Assembly: GCA_947568835.1 (NCBI GenBank)
Contig: OX387602.1
Coordinates: 22,371,021 to 22,435,020 of the forward strand
Direction of reading: 5' to 3'
From: Protonemura montana
Taxonomy: Eukaryota > Arthropoda > Insecta > Plecoptera > Nemouridae
DNA: 64,000 bases
Positions 1-13,630 of the stretch are shown piece after piece. A program made the translations under genes and the position numbers. Under the pieces are notes generated by a model. That model was given only the letters and a program-made list of their open reading frames with translations, had not been told where the DNA came from and searched no databases. How positions within the stretch are numbered: the stretch's first letter is position 1; every line of letters begins with the position of its first letter.

Positions 1-3000
1 GTCGGTTACGTCGAAGGGCGGAACATTTATGTTAATTGCAAAACACGAGCTACTCGCTTATAAGACAGAATGCATCGGTCACACTTTGTAACCGTACTTT
101 TTTTGCTGCAAAAAAATAAAATGTGTAGTGTCTTTGCATAAAATTCAATCAAGAATGAAACGAAAGCTACAGATAAACAGCATATGTTCCACATTTCTCG
201 AAGATAATGTCACACTAATATAGTAAGACATTTAAAGTTAATTAACCCATCTCGTTCCTCCGACACGGCCAGCGTTCCGAGTCCCGAGATCGACATTCGC
301 CCCAAACCCACGAAGTTCCTCTGTCCTCTACGACGGGTATTGTCTCCTCGGCATCGCGTTATCGAGCGTGAAAAACCGAACCCTTTGGCGCGTCGGACAT
401 GACAGTTCATTGTCGAGCCGCGGTGATTTGTGTCCGTGAAATGTCCGCCATTGTCCACCAGCTCACGCCACGTTACGTCGCCCCATACCTAGTCCAGCAT
501 TGACCATGCAATCGACGACCAAAAGGGCCCGGGGACAGCTGACAGGGGGCGCAGTCTGCCGGGAGGTGTGGCGAACGGGCGTGAAACGACGCGGCCCTTT
601 GTGTTGGACATCGAGCTAATTAACTGTCAGCTAGTTAAAGTGTAATTGAACCGGAGGATGTGCGATTACGCGGCGCAGGACTGTGCTCGCCTGCGTTTCA
701 TTCGCTTTCGGTCCGTTTCGGTCTGGCGCTGACCAATAGTCGAGTGCGATTTTCTACTTGTTTATTACCATAGTCGAACACTTGAACGGCTGACTCTAAA
801 TTCAAACTTCGATTTGACTTTTAAACATACTTGAAGTTTGAGGAGACCGTTACAGAGGTGTTAGTCCAAGGTCTACAAACAAGGTCCGCCTGTCCTCAGA
901 AATGGACTGGAAAATGACATCTTCATTGAAAGCGCATTCCTGACAATCGTAAAGTCGCATGCAAGCATTGTCAGGGAATACGTTTACAGAAAGTATCAAA
1001 ACACTGTTGCTAGCCTAAATCGTACCCTTATTGAGGTACCCCGTCATAAAGCTGCCCTTTTCGAACCATCCCTTTCAAACCCTAGACTTTTACTGCCCTA
1101 TTTCCATGACCCCGATCCTAGCAAAGGTTCGGAACGAATCTTTTATGATTATATTTTTCCTTTTGCCGAAAGGAAAAAGAAAGTCGAGTCCATCTTATTA
1201 TGGTCCTTTAGAGAGCAATTGAGTTTGAAATGTAACTGGTCAGTGCGCTAAACAACCCCGAAAGAAGTAAATTAGATGTTTGTACCTGTACACTTAGGCT
1301 GTCGAGGCAAATGGGCCGTCTCACATGATGGCGGAGGCGAAACACTATCTTAGTGTCGGCGCGGCAACAATTTAACGGCGAAGACAGTTTTACGCCGCGT
1401 TTAACGACGCAGTTTCGTTTATTGCCCATGCTAGTCCGAGTCGTAAAGCAGGAAAAACTAAACAATCTCCGCGCCGGCGCGCTTGCTTGAGAGAGAAAAT
1501 GATCTTTGATGATAATAACACAGGACAAAGATGACTTTTACGACCGAAAAAGATGAAAGATTGTTTATTGTTGTTATTTCGGGTCGCGACCGGGGTTTTG
1601 AAATCCAGCTTATAGTGAAATGGAGAAACGAGAAAAACAAAACACGGTTAATAAGATGGGCGTTTTCTTAAAGCAGACAGATTTTCAATAAACATTGAGA
1701 GAGAGAAACGATTTTCGAAAAATGTTTATAATTAAAGAACAGAAAATGTTTATTACATATCCTAAACGGTGGAACTAAACATGGCTCATTATTAGACAGA
1801 GCCTTGTTTTTGGATTTTTTTTAAGTCGTAAATCAGAAGTTAATTACTGTTGCTCATTACACTCGACAAACTATTAGGAGGGAATTGGTTTTAAACTATG
1901 TTTAACTTTGAAATGCACTTCTTTTGGACGTTTTTACGCCTTGCTTGACGCCGTCACCAAACTCGGATGTGTGATACTGTCGCTGAGCCGTCGCATAATA
2001 TCTTTCTTCGTCAGAATTGTGTTAGATTATAACAGATCAGAGTGGGATAAGATAGCAAATCATCCGTAACACTTTTCATTTGTTCTTGCTCTAACTCATA
2101 CCTCCTCCTAGTCTGGTGCAGGAAAATGTTATCTTTTCAGCAAGAATGTGATCTGATCTGTCACAGACGAACACGAAACGGCGGCCACTTTTTTGTGCCA
2201 AATTACAAACAAATTCTGAAAGATCAAAATCGAGCAAAAGACTATAGAGAAGATAAACACGAACATACACAACTATTATACGAACACAGAAAATACATTA
2301 TTGCTTGTAATCCCCATCGATATATGAAGAAAAACAGCAACACGTCAGAAAACTTATAATATCTAACCCTTAAGTTCAAAAACAGTTATCGTCGCGAGGG
2401 GATCCGTTCAACCCTAATTGCAAAAACACTCACAGTCACAGCAATAAAACGCATTTATCAAAAATAATAAATATAATAAAGCAGCACAGCACAACAGATG
2501 CACCAAACTGATAGCCAATTTATTATCTCCCTCTGTTTTCAATACCATTATTAAATTCTTTGCCCATTCTCTCTTGTCCCATCCCATGTACACCGAAATC
2601 TATTTCACGTCGCGTGCAACCCTTCGACTGGCAGCTAAACAAGGAAATTAAATTCCTGCTCTGTTCCGTTCGATATTAACAAGTATTTTAAAGAGTGCAT
2701 TATGAGAGCGCACACGGCCCCTCGGTGGTGTGAGGACGCACGAGGGGGCTTCAAGAGGGGGTGACTTAGTGATGAGCGCGAGTCACTGCTCCGAGATGCA
2801 CACGGTGATTAATGACGTCGGCGTCGGCGTCGCCAGGTGATCCCGTCGGGAGCGCCTGAGTGAGCACGGCCTTCTGTGTGTCTGCCGTCGCGCACTGCTC
2901 ACTGATACCCTCGACCTCATCTCTGAACCCCTCTAACACGTCTACGGGGTGGGTGAAACACTATGTACTTACAAAGATCAAAATAAAAATATGTCCCGAA

Positions 3001-3565
3001 TTGTTTTCGAAGATAATTGTTGGTCTTAATATGCATTGTACTTCGCGAGAAAGAAATCAAGTATAACGGAGGAGTAAATTTCTATTTATTATGCTCCTTC
3101 ATTGGACTACGTAAACACTCAAGATCAATAAAGTGCTATCCTCGTTCCACGTTGACCATGCTGTCGGAGACTTCGGCGGGAGGCAAGTTACAAGGAAGGG
3201 AGCAAGATAGTAACGCGATGACCATGTTGGTGTATTCACCGACGCGTACGACAAGCAATGACAAGTGTAATGTGACTCCAAAACGCAGGGCCACCCAGGA
3301 CTCGAACCCGACACCTCCCTGCACATGATTCATCAACATCATAGGTTTTTGTTAGATCTGCGGAGAAATTAGATTTGGTTTGGTTGTTTACAAGTGTTCC
3401 AGGACTTTTCTGGCTTGTTTATTGGTATATGGAAAAGACCATCCTATCCATACCAACCCTTTTCCGTGCTTCCAAACATTTTTCCCGTCACACAATCATC
3501 GTGGCATCGCCTGCTCATCCAGCAACCTCATTACAATGTGCTCACCGACGTCCCTGCATGCTGCA

Positions 3566-3585
3566 CCCCCCCCCCCCCCCCCCCC
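3566..3585. repeat. Poly-C run
   Basis: An uninterrupted run of 20 C, followed by T and four more C. It lies inside the CBFB transcription unit, so it would be a G run in the minus-strand transcript. Confidence 0.9.
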
Positions 3586-4954
3586 TCCCCATTATCAAAG
3601 GTAGTGACAGGTCAAGCGGACATAAGTCCTCGACGCCGACGGAGGGCGGACCACCCCGACGACATCATCGGGGTGGTCTGAGTCCACGTGTCACTCGATG
3701 ATTGCGTGCGATGAGGCGGTAGCGCATCGCGTTGACGCGATCCTCTTTCATCGAAGCTCGAGCGTTTGCCACTCGACTAGACCCCGTGGATGATATTCAA
3801 TATCACTTACCTGCGCCATACCCGGGTGTGCGGTTGCCGCAGGTTTTCGTTCGCGAGGGTTACGATTTCAACATGTAAGGCACATGTAAGGCAGGTCAGA
3901 GATGAGGAAATTAACTATTCATTTGAGAAAATGCGATCTAGACCGTAACTTTTATGTTCAATATCTCCTGTTCAAAACACTCAGAAATATATTTGCATTA
4001 CAATCTATGCCAAGATATTTCAGCTACCAAGAGAATAAAAAAAAAAACCTTCTTGGATTATTTTTTATTTTTGTTTGAGGTACGAGTAGAGGGGTTAGAA
4101 TAGTACCTGCAGCGACAGTTTGGAAATTGAAAATTGATTTATGATATTTTATATGATATATAAATGATATGTTGATTAATGAGATAAGATTACTGAACAA
4201 AATAACAGCAGTGTACTCAGTATGAGCTAATTGAGTTTAGGGAGGAAATATCGAAGAACTGTTTCTGCAATAAAAAAACTATTTGCCCTCGAATTTTCTA
4301 ATTTCGACCTCCCTATCCCGCAAATCAATACTTTGACGCAAATCTATCCGGGTGGTCGTGATGCTGTGAAACGAGCATCGATGCCTGCCACTCCGAGTTA
4401 CTTCCGGTCCGCTGTGGGCTTCCGGTCTGCCGTCAGCCAATGGCTGGGACGGGCCCCAGCACCTCTTCACTAACTAGGACCGTGAACCTACCATGGACCC
4501 CGATGTCCCCGACACCGAAGAGGAGAGATAGAAAGCGCAATGAAGGAGACAGAAAGTACGATCCAGTCTTAGAGGTATTTCAATCTAAGAATGATACACA
4601 GCTATAATGAAGATCGCTCGAGTTAACAAAGTCTGTTCAACGGTTGCACGGAAGTTTTCCAGGGGCTAGAACAAGCGAATTGGTATTGATATGCCGTGAT
4701 CCGACTTCGGAACCCGATGGCTGTGATTGCAGTACCAGAGATCCCAATGCAGTGATCAATTAGAGCAATCAGTGTTCGCTCCCTTTAACAGCGTCGTCGT
4801 CGACGTTAATTAAGCCGTATCCCCTTAATTGACAGCGACAATGCGAGCGTGCGCCCCTTGGATGAGATAAGCCCCTGTGATCACGGGTCCATAAAACGTG
4901 ATCCTCCGTGGCCGATGACATTGTGATCTCATGGTCACCATCTACGGGGTGGGA

Positions 4955-4978
4955 GGGGGGGGGGGGGGGGGGGGGGGG
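4955..4978. repeat. Poly-G run
   Basis: An uninterrupted run of 24 G, preceded by further short G runs. It is in the presumed CBFB intron. Confidence 0.9.
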
Positions 4979-6717
4979 AGACCCGCTCGATGTACAAAGC
5001 AAAGCAATGCTTGGTACAAAGGCGACGCACAATTCGTCGGGACGCATCTACTTTCGGCGTCTCTTGTATATCGTCCCGGGCGGAGTTTGATTTTGCGATA
5101 TTTGAATTGTGTTGTTCTTTATTTTCCCATGACGTTTTTTACACGTATGTAAAAATATTATCTTAGAAGTGATGAAAATAGGCTTTGGAAATTGTAATTT
5201 TTCTTAAAATATAGTGCGTAGATATAATACACGGACATTATACATTCAATATTACTCGCTGCAACATCATATAAACAACGATGGATCAAAAATACCCCTT
5301 GGTCACCCTTGGTCAATTTCTCAGATAGCATTGTTATAGAATAAACACTCTGTTTAAAAGTTGGCTTGTGTTCGCGCATGTAGTCATAACCTTCATCTTA
5401 AGGGTGGTTAACATTTTGGGACATGCAGACTGAACAAAAGGTTTATATCAGTATATTTGGACTGAAGAGTTAAATGTAAACAAAATGTGTCCAGTTTTGT
5501 AACCGAATGATACAGACATCCCTATTCTTTATATACAAGCCCGAGAGAGGAGGTATTCCAAGTCAAAACTATCTTCTTATCAAAATTGCTTCCAGTAGCG
5601 CTTATGGAAAAAAATGCTCTAAATGATATTCACATGGTAAACCTTCAGTATCAAAGCGTGACTGTTTTGCGCTCTTCAGTTGCCGCAGTTTGCAGAGGGT
5701 TCTGTTAGTGCCCCGCGGATCGGGAATGTTTGAGTGTTGACACTCGTCTTTTGTTTCAGCACGCGTGTGTCGCTCGCGAGTCATTAGCGTCGAGGAGGCT
5801 CATTATTCGTGACACGACCCGCCGCTTTCAGCTGTCAATCACGGCTAAGAGTCCAGCCACCAGAGGGCGCTGCATGCTTAGGGGCGCGCGTTGCGACAAA
5901 CATGTGAGCTTTTTAATTACTGCAATTTGCCGGAGTGCGATCATGTCATGCCCGTTGCTCTATTTGGGTAAAGTGATGAAAAGCTAACTTGGATCGATTA
6001 GTGAAAAGTATTTTTTAGTTTTCTCCCTAGGGCCATTAATGTTTCCTCGCTTAGATTTATAGAGAGACCTTCCCTTAAACCCTACAACTTCCTCGAATAA
6101 AACGCATTCTATCGAAACTATGGAATCTTTAAACAGGTGGCGGACAAGACATAGGTTAGTGCTTATATAAAATGAACTTGGACTATATGGCTGGCTGTCT
6201 GTTCTAGAGGATCCCCATTCCAACCATAGTCCTCAGAGGATACAGTAGCAGACATGAGTGGAGGAATGTTAGAATTTAAAAAAAATATTTTTTCAGGTAA
6301 ATTTAACTATCGTACTCAGCTATACCCAATGAGCCATGCAATGACCGGCTATTCAAAAAAGTGTATTGTTATGTGCGCCGATTTGAGTAATATTTTCATA
6401 TTTGTAAACCGCCCGGGTGAGTGCACTGGCGCTATTAATGTGCATTCACCGCAGTCCTGGTCAAATGGTGTGTATGGCCCGTAGGTAGAGATAAGGCCGA
6501 CCACCTGTACAGTGGCCACCCTGGCGTCCTAAAATCACTGCACCAACGGAACGACGTCAAGTCATCGCTTCCCAGGGGTCTGTGAAGACACGGGGCGGGC
6601 AACGACCTCAGGGGGCACCCATAATGTGCGACCAAACGAGGAGGAATCGGAAAGGTTTGGCACATCGAACTCAAGTAGCATTACAAACTTTTGAGGACGC
6701 GTCATCCTCCTTGCCGC

Positions 6718-6734
6718 GGGGGGGGGGGGGGGGG
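6718..6734. repeat. Poly-G run
   Basis: A run of 17 G in the presumed CBFB intron, at the right edge of a GC-rich block. Confidence 0.9.
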
Positions 6735-8299
6735 TCTGATTGTTTGTATGTCTCATTGATATGAGTTGAGAATTGCAGTCGTTGATAAAAGATTCTCTGA
6801 ATTTTCTTTCAGAGAATTTGACGTCGACTTGAAATCATAATATAATTTGCTTATTTGTAAACGCAATATGTATTTGGCAGGTTTGAATTTGCTATACTTT
6901 TCATTCAGATTCCTCCACATCTGATCGTTGCTGCAGAAAATAATTCAAGCAAGCCATAAAAAATAAAGTGCAAACGGTCACCTATCCACGCTCCGGTCGC
7001 GCCCGATATCGCTTAACCCAAAGCCCTATTCTTTGGCGTTGGACTTCATGTTTGAGACTTGCGCCTGCCAGCTGGTTCGTCGCGTGCTGCGCCAGCTATA
7101 AGCTGCGCACGCTGCTGCTGCTGCTGGTCGGAGCGTCTGTCTTGTCTTCTCTTGAACGTCCTGGCTGGCAGATAATTGATGGCCGGAGGGAGGCCGAAGG
7201 CGCAGGCTGCCACGTCGGTGTCTTCGTGCCCGAATTGGGGGTTGAGGATATGCCAGCTAGCACTCGGCTTTAAATTTGTTTTGTTTCCCAGAATGAACTG
7301 GCACGCGGAGAGCTATCATAAAACGACACCCTCTTTGACAAACACGTTTTTTGTAGAGTCTTGTCCAAACTTGGGATCGGTTCGCTGATAATGAAGAGAT
7401 CCAAGATTTTTTCATAATTGTTCAACGATTCGTTTCCAAATTTCTAAACTCCAGTCACTGAACGTGCTCAAAGAAGTTTTAAAAAAAATAGAACAAATGC
7501 CTACAAATTGCATGAACGGATTTGTTAAAAAAAATCTTCAAATGACAGTATTTTTTCGAACTTATAAGCCACATTTACCGCTCTGCACTCAGACGGTCAA
7601 CGCCATCCCGTCAATCGTTTCACCGTCTATTTCTCTCCCTTTGAGATCTCCATCTCACAATTAGGCCGCTATGTGCTGGCCAACGCTCGGCAATCAATAG
7701 CAACAGGGCAAGGGGGCGAACGTAGTCGACGACCGTCGGTGTTCCGCAAACCCGCCGTCGGCGTCGGCTCCGCCATTTTGTGCATGCCACGGCTGGCATC
7801 CGTCGGGGCCGGCAGAACCAATCGTGTTTTGTTTTAGACTGTTTAACGGCAAGATATTCCGATTCGCTCGGTCACGCTCGTCAGAGCGTTACAAAACGGC
7901 TACGAATTGCTGCGTGGGGGTGGGAGTCGGTATGCCTGATGCTCGGGCATCAAACCGTGTCTGCGATACGGTTTCAAATTCGGAAGCAATTCGAACTCGG
8001 TTTTCTGTTTTCAATCGACTGCGAAAACTAGAGCTTCTCACAAAGTGGCGCATCAGATGATGGAAATTCAGTAGAGTTTTATTTCCAACTGATTAAAAAT
8101 CGATCGTCTAATCATGCAGTTTTTTATGCTACCAGATTTTACGGCAGTACACGCACGCATTACGAATGCTACCGATGTAGGTACATTCCACTTTCTGATA
8201 TTTGGGCTGCAATAACAGACTATGTTCTCCATCGTCTCGAAAAATGTATATCACTTAGGTACACAATCACAAGCTAATGAGTTGTAGAATATGCCTTAC

Positions 8300-10759
8300 C
8301 TTGCCATGCTCCTTGTCAAAGTCGCACTCCCGACCGGGGTCTGCCGAGCTGTACCCGTTGCTGCTGGGATTGAACACCAATTGGATGTTGGTGCCAGTAG
8401 CCACAAAAGCCTGGAAAGAGAACACGCGATTAGTTCTTTGTCATCTTTTCACGGCTCGGCGTTTAGCTCAAATCCACGGCGTGGATGACGCAGCCCCGGC
8501 AAAACGCGAAACGACTCGCGGGGTTAGCATAGGGGTCGTGACGCCTCATATTGCCCCGTCAACGAGGAAATCGAAATGTATTGCCATTTGCCGCCATGTT
8601 TTCCATCAATCAATGTTCGCATTGACTTCTGTTGCCGACCTCTTTCTGTTCCGTAATTCTTGAGACCAAAACTAAGTACTGCATGGTAGCTGACAAGACA
8701 ACTTTCTTGGGTATTTCCTCCTAACAGATTTAACTTCTTATTTGTTGTGTCAGCATGTGCTATTTCTCGGATCGATATTCCTACCTTAGTTTCTTACAAT
8801 AACTACAGCAAGTGTATATTCGTATATTATTTCGGGGTTCTATTGCATAGAACTCAACAATTGCCGGTGCGGTGGTTGAATTGCAAGCGTGACTTACTAT
8901 TTCGGTGTGTCCTTCTCGGCAGCCGTTCTGGAAGCGGACCTGCCTCTCCTCTTGCGGTCGGTCCCGGTATCCGGTGTAGCGCACTTGCTGTTGGGACAAG
9001 ACGGCATGGTTAGTGCACCACTCTGGGACAGAGCACCGAACGTATTACAGGATCGTGTGGAGGAGACCTGGCCGAATTTGACTCCTGCCGTCGTCTCCGC
9101 TACACGTCGAAGTGTTGATATCAATTTCTAGAGCACCAAATTGGAGAACTCATCACCTCAAAAAATCTCCCAAAACGACCCGTAACATCAAACTAGAGAT
9201 AACGAAAGCAATCTTGGATTCACCTACTTTTCCCCAGATTAAGTTTTGATTTTCGAATTCATAATGCGAAAGCGATAGTTAAAATTAAGCTGTTAGGACA
9301 ATGTATGATCATCTTGGTAGGATATGCAAAATTAAGTAATTATTTTCGAGACCAAACTCTGGTCATTTGTGCTAGCACTGTTCCTCCACTGAACATCGAA
9401 CCGAATCAATTCCCTTCTCGCCGCCGGTCGGCTGTACGGCCGAACGCAACAACGTGATCTGCCATGGACCGAACGATCCAGCCGCACGCGGCGATGCCAT
9501 TGTGATGAACGGCGTTCCTTACACCAGACTGCAATCCACGATAGGATTTCCGATTTCCTTGCAGTTTGTTCCTGGACATTTTCAATTGCATTCTCTAAAT
9601 ATATTCATCAACGCGATAAGCAGAGACCTCAACTTTTTCAATGACCATGAACCCTTTTGATGAGCATTTTCAAATTTTCAGAGTTTCTAACGAGGGAGGG
9701 TCAAGCGATAGAAATGTACAAGACATCGAATGGCTTAAAGCGATTTCAAAGCAGGTCTCATCGAACGGTTCGCCGAGCGAGATCCGATTCCAGCGAGAGT
9801 CATTGAGCAGGAATCTGGCCCAGCTAGACCGGCCCGTGAATCACACGTCGCCGTCGCCGTCGCTGGGGAAAGGAGTCAGCGGAGACCGCGGCGGGACACA
9901 TGCTTCGAGCTGGCACGCATGGGAGGAAGCTGAAATCGTGTGGTCACCCGGTTCCGGGAAACAAGATACGGTGTCTCATGATAGTCAGCCATGGTTCTCC
10001 TTGTGTACCACTTCTTGTTATACGCGGAAAGGAACCAATTATCGGAGCTCGTTAGAAGGACTATTTACAAACGAAGCGCGATTCTGGTGTAAAGAGCATG
10101 ACGCTTGGATTTGACACGGCACGAAAGTGATAATTTGCGCTTTTTTTGAGAATAAATTGCATCAGAAGCAAAGAACACGACCTTATGATTAGTTGACGCT
10201 GATATTTGATTCGTGATAGATTTGTTACGAATCGAAATTCAAAATATAATTAGAATTGTGTTTCACAGTAAATAATTGCATTGTTTTAGGAATCATTTAT
10301 ATTTTATACTAAGAAGAATTGTACATAATAAATCTCGTTGCTCAAAGAGTTCGGGATTTTCCATAACATCCACACGAAATAGTTAATGCCAATTGATAAA
10401 AGTGCCCGAAAAAATTTCCACACAAACGAATTCACTCACACGGATTCGTATTACGTATCTCTGCAGATCATAATGTGATCATATTCGGCACTTTCACAAG
10501 AATCTCGGTACTCCACGCTTTAACCTATTGCCGCCGCCATTTCCACCGACCACCCCCTGCAGCCCCGGAAATCTTCTGGTCTTACCTCACTCTCGCGACT
10601 CAGCCGTCGGAACAACTCGTCACTTTCAAACTTCGCCTTCTGGTCAGGCACCACACGCGGCATTTTGAAAATGAATCGCGGCTTTGGCTGCTCGTACAGT
10701 CCTATCGAGTCGAAGGGCAGCATCCCCGCTAGCGACGAGGGGTCGTTCATGGCATGCAT
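8300..10759 (-). CDS. CBFB: Core-binding factor beta (Brother/Big brother), 5' three exons
   Basis: Partner subunit of Runx transcription factors: it binds the Runt domain, not DNA, and stabilises Runt-DNA binding in the nucleus. Exons by plus-strand position are 10586-10759 (58 codons), 8898-8987 (30) and 8300-8410 (37), all phase 0. Exon 1 reads MHAMNDPSSLAGM, then FIFKMPRVVPDQ, FESDELFRRLSRESE; exon 2 reads YTGYRDRPQEERQVRFQNGC; exon 3 reads AFVATGTN and ends ECDFDKEHGK. These match the CBF-beta heterodimerisation domain. The 32 residues before MPRVVPDQ are absent from human CBFB but resemble the fly extension as I remember it. I took the ATG at 10759 because the extension starts there. 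The acceptor of exon 2 gives one extra Gln (RESE-Q-VRYTG) compared with relatives. The C-terminal part of the domain is not in the window. Confidence 0.9.
8988..10585. other. CBFB intron 1
   Basis: Between a GTAAGA donor and a CAG acceptor on the minus strand. It holds a plus-strand open frame of 157 codons (9641-10114) without family resemblance or splice support, judged to be chance. Nothing else was recognised. The second CBFB intron (8411-8897) also shows nothing notable. Confidence 0.6.
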
Positions 10760-11100
10760 GTCTGCCGCGGTGAAGACAGGACGAGACTGGCGGGCGATGG
10801 CGAGCCGAGCAGCGAGCGCTGGGCGGGCGGAGGTTGGAGGTTGGCCGCCGCCTCCCCGAGGTACACGGTGGGCTGGGCGCCTCCCACCGCTTGCCCTAGC
10901 CACGTCATGTAGCCGGCGAGGGCTTCCCGGTCGGTCCTCGCCGCTGCAGTGTGAATCATCGACCGCGCTGCGCGGCGTACCGGGAAACCGAGCGACTCAT
11001 CGACGGCGTCGGCGACGCCAAACCATGGCCGCGGCGGAGGCAGAGAGCCAATTCCGCGAGACGCTGAAGACCCGGAGAGAAATCGATAGCTCTCTCAATG
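10760..11100 (-). promoter_or_regulatory. GC-rich CBFB 5' UTR/promoter region
   Basis: The sequence immediately upstream of the CBFB start codon is strongly GC- and CpG-rich up to about 11080 and then turns AT-rich. It includes a short hairpin (GGCGTCG/GACGCC) near 11005. This is the expected place for the CBFB 5' leader and promoter; no TATA box is obvious. Confidence 0.4.
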
Positions 11101-13430
11101 ATACTACCGTGTACGTTGTTTGTTTGATGATATATCTCACGACTCGTTAGTCGAAACGACTCGCCATTCTCACTCATCGTATTTTGGTCTTCATATTTTA
11201 TATATGGTCTTTGGGTCAGGCACCGCTCTTTGGAACTACAGCGTGGAAGGTGGACTTCCGGGGTTTTTCCAGTTTTTGACATTGTCACCATAACATTATT
11301 TGATTACCGTGTTGCATAAACCTAGACGTGTCTTTACTATCTTTGTGAATCATGTGAATATAGCATATGAATATATCAATAATCATGTGAATATATCATT
11401 TGAGCTAGTCTATACGAAGGGTTACGCACATGCACACACAAAGTACATCACACATTGCACAGACTAGGTCCGAAGGGGAGTCTGGAACTAATTGAGAGAA
11501 AAAGTAATAGCTGCTATCCATAAAGCCTTGACAAAGAATGAGTGTCATGTCATGATGCCATGCCGTGAGATGAAGATGTCGAACCCAGCAGGAACCCGCC
11601 GATGGAGCTCGTTTGCAGCTGACCCATCAATTAGCCGCTAATTGTTACCTGTCCCTGCTCCTTACCGTCGACCGCCGAGGCGCTGTTTTTTGCCGCGCTC
11701 GGCGCTTAGACAAAGGCTCGACTAGGAGTTTATTCGGCATAATTGCAGACTTAAATCACCTCACCTCACCCGCTTGGTTTCCAAATTGCGTGGGTAGACC
11801 TCCGGGACCGTGTTACAGATGAAACAGCGAGTGTTGTTTCAACGCCCTTGGACCTTTATGAGGATGGAATTATAGATACAACGACGTGAAAGCGGCAATT
11901 TCAGGGAACTTGCCAAGAGTTTCGGGTGAAACAGGAAAACGTGGAGCTGAATAAACTGTGAAGGTTGAGTCGAGAGCATATCTACATCACAGTGTGGAGA
12001 CTCTTCACGTTTATTATATGAATGCGTTTTTTTTTAAATCAGACAATCGGATAATTGAAGAGTCAGCAATGGCCTGCAGTTGGTGAATTATCAATAGCTT
12101 TGCATCGGTAAAATTGTATTTCTAACATTTTATTTTTAAATTATTTCTGGGACTCGAAAGAGTCTGTCAATGGGTATATTAAGATTATTAGGTTCACAAC
12201 TATAATGGTTTACATGTCGATGTAAACCAGTACCACCACACACACGTCGGTGTAAGAGTGCTGTCGAACTAAATGTACAAATCAAGCTCAACTTTTGTAG
12301 CCATTGTGGATTGAATATTCTTATAATTTTAAAGTTTTAACATCAACGCTACATTACGGAGCGGCATAATTCTCGATTCCAAACTTAACGATATATTTAC
12401 GACTTCGTTGAAAATTTCGGTTTGCGTATGCAAATGCGTGCACACAAGCGAGTTCTCTTTGAAACACGGCTATAATTCCACCAGGCCAGTTCAACGTTCC
12501 ACATTGATCCCCGCGGACACACCAAATTCAGCCCGTCTGTCTCCTCGCCCCGTCCGCGAATTCAATACGTATCTCTCATTCGCCACCCGCAAAGATTACA
12601 TCTTCATGAATAATCATCCCCAGTCTGCCCGCTGTGGCTCACTGTGCTCCGTCCGAGGGGTGACCTCGGCGCCCCTCCTAATGCGTACCCCATTGGCTGC
12701 TCGGGGACAAAGCGTCGCCAACCGTCCAATCACAGCGACGCAGTGTCGACGTCGCCGGCGCCGGCGTACACGCACCCCTCCAATCCTACAGACGTCCCAG
12801 CTTGTGAATGGCAATTGGCCCCGTCGAGCCGGTCTTCCTTTGTCACCGAGTTTGACAGTTTGATGCTGCTACCCCTGCCTGCAGCTTTGACGTATAATCA
12901 GTGCATAATGCCCCAGCTGCATTGTTGCACTTTGCTGGATTATGTTACTAAGTTTTGCCTAAGCAGTGGCGACTGACGAAGGGTCGGGGCTGAGGACCCA
13001 CTCGAGTCGAAAATGAATGGGGAGGCATGGGATGACAACATTAGTAAATAGAATCGAGAGGTAAATGGAGCTAGATTCTGTTTGCTTTTATTATATTTCA
13101 AGATTTCGGAGATCTCCTTTTGATGTTGTTGAGGAGTGCGATGTATCAACATAATTTCAACAGCTCAGATGTTGCTTTTGTTGGATAGGGATCGGAAATA
13201 CATTGCTTGTCCTTTCATTTTTATTCCGAAGTATTCAGCAGGAAAGGAAAAAATCACTGTGTATTACTTCAGATCGTCAGCTACCAGAATGTGAAACATA
13301 TTGCAGAAAACCCACAATTTTTACGCCCTTTTCATAAGAAGTATTATTTTGATGCTTGATAAATATTTCAGTAATAGCGGTGACATTGACCTTATATATT
13401 GACCTTATATAAAAGCCTTAATCTGTTGCC
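11101..13430. other. Intergenic, CBFB upstream
   Basis: Mostly AT-rich sequence without recognisable exons. A small hairpin of 9-bp arms (GGTTTACAT/ATGTAAACC) lies at about 12207-12229. A GC-rich island is listed separately. The 151-codon open frame at 12408-12863 shows no resemblance to a known family. Confidence 0.5.
12640..12830. promoter_or_regulatory. GC-rich block with repeated CCAAT motifs
   Basis: A CpG-rich block in otherwise AT-rich DNA. It has CCAAT or ATTGG motifs near 12692, 12726, 12780 and 12812, the arrangement often seen in TATA-less promoters. It could be a distal promoter or enhancer of CBFB, or the promoter of an unseen transcript. Confidence 0.3.
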
Positions 13431-13598
13431 AAGGGGTGAAATTGGTTTTTGCATCTGTACATCTTTATAGAAATCGTGAAATTTCGTCTAAAAAGGCGGC
13501 GCTTGCGCTAGATCGGTTCGTAATTCGGGATTACATACTATTGTGCCATTTTCACGGCGATTTAATCGGGGTTTGCAGGTGAAATGTTGAAAATTAAC
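13431..13598 (+). repeat. Direct repeat copy 1 flanking the TTAGG array
   Basis: About 168 bp beginning AAGGGGTGAAATTGG and ending GTTGAAAATTAAC. A second, roughly 90% identical copy is at 14051-14214, on the other side of the telomere-type array. Confidence 0.85.
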
Positions 13599-13630
13599 AT
13601 GAAATTTCAATTTTTTTTATTTTTATGTAA

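Larger units (their letters stand above)
1..8299. other. CBFB downstream intron or 3' side, no exon recognised
   Basis: This 8.3-kb stretch lies downstream of the third CBFB exon (minus strand), which ends in a GTAAGG donor at 8299. The next CBFB exon should encode the conserved stretch equivalent to human LKAPMILNGVCVIWKGW; I searched by eye on the minus strand and did not find it, so it probably lies beyond the left edge. The stretch alternates AT-rich DNA with GC-rich blocks (about 480-720, 2700-2950, 6430-6720, 6990-7270, 7720-7900). The 2700-2950 block contains a TGACGTC motif and could be regulatory. Open frames here are short and show no family resemblance. Confidence 0.5.

Noticed and set aside
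3270-3325. tRNA-like B box on the minus strand (GGGTTCGAGTCCTGG)
   Set aside because: No A box at a suitable distance; a single box is too weak to call.
9641-10114. 157-codon plus-strand open frame
   Set aside because: No family resemblance, overlaps the CBFB intron antisense, composition not coding-like.
10665-11150. 161-codon plus-strand frame, the longest in the window
   Set aside because: It is the shadow of CBFB exon 1 and its GC-rich upstream region.
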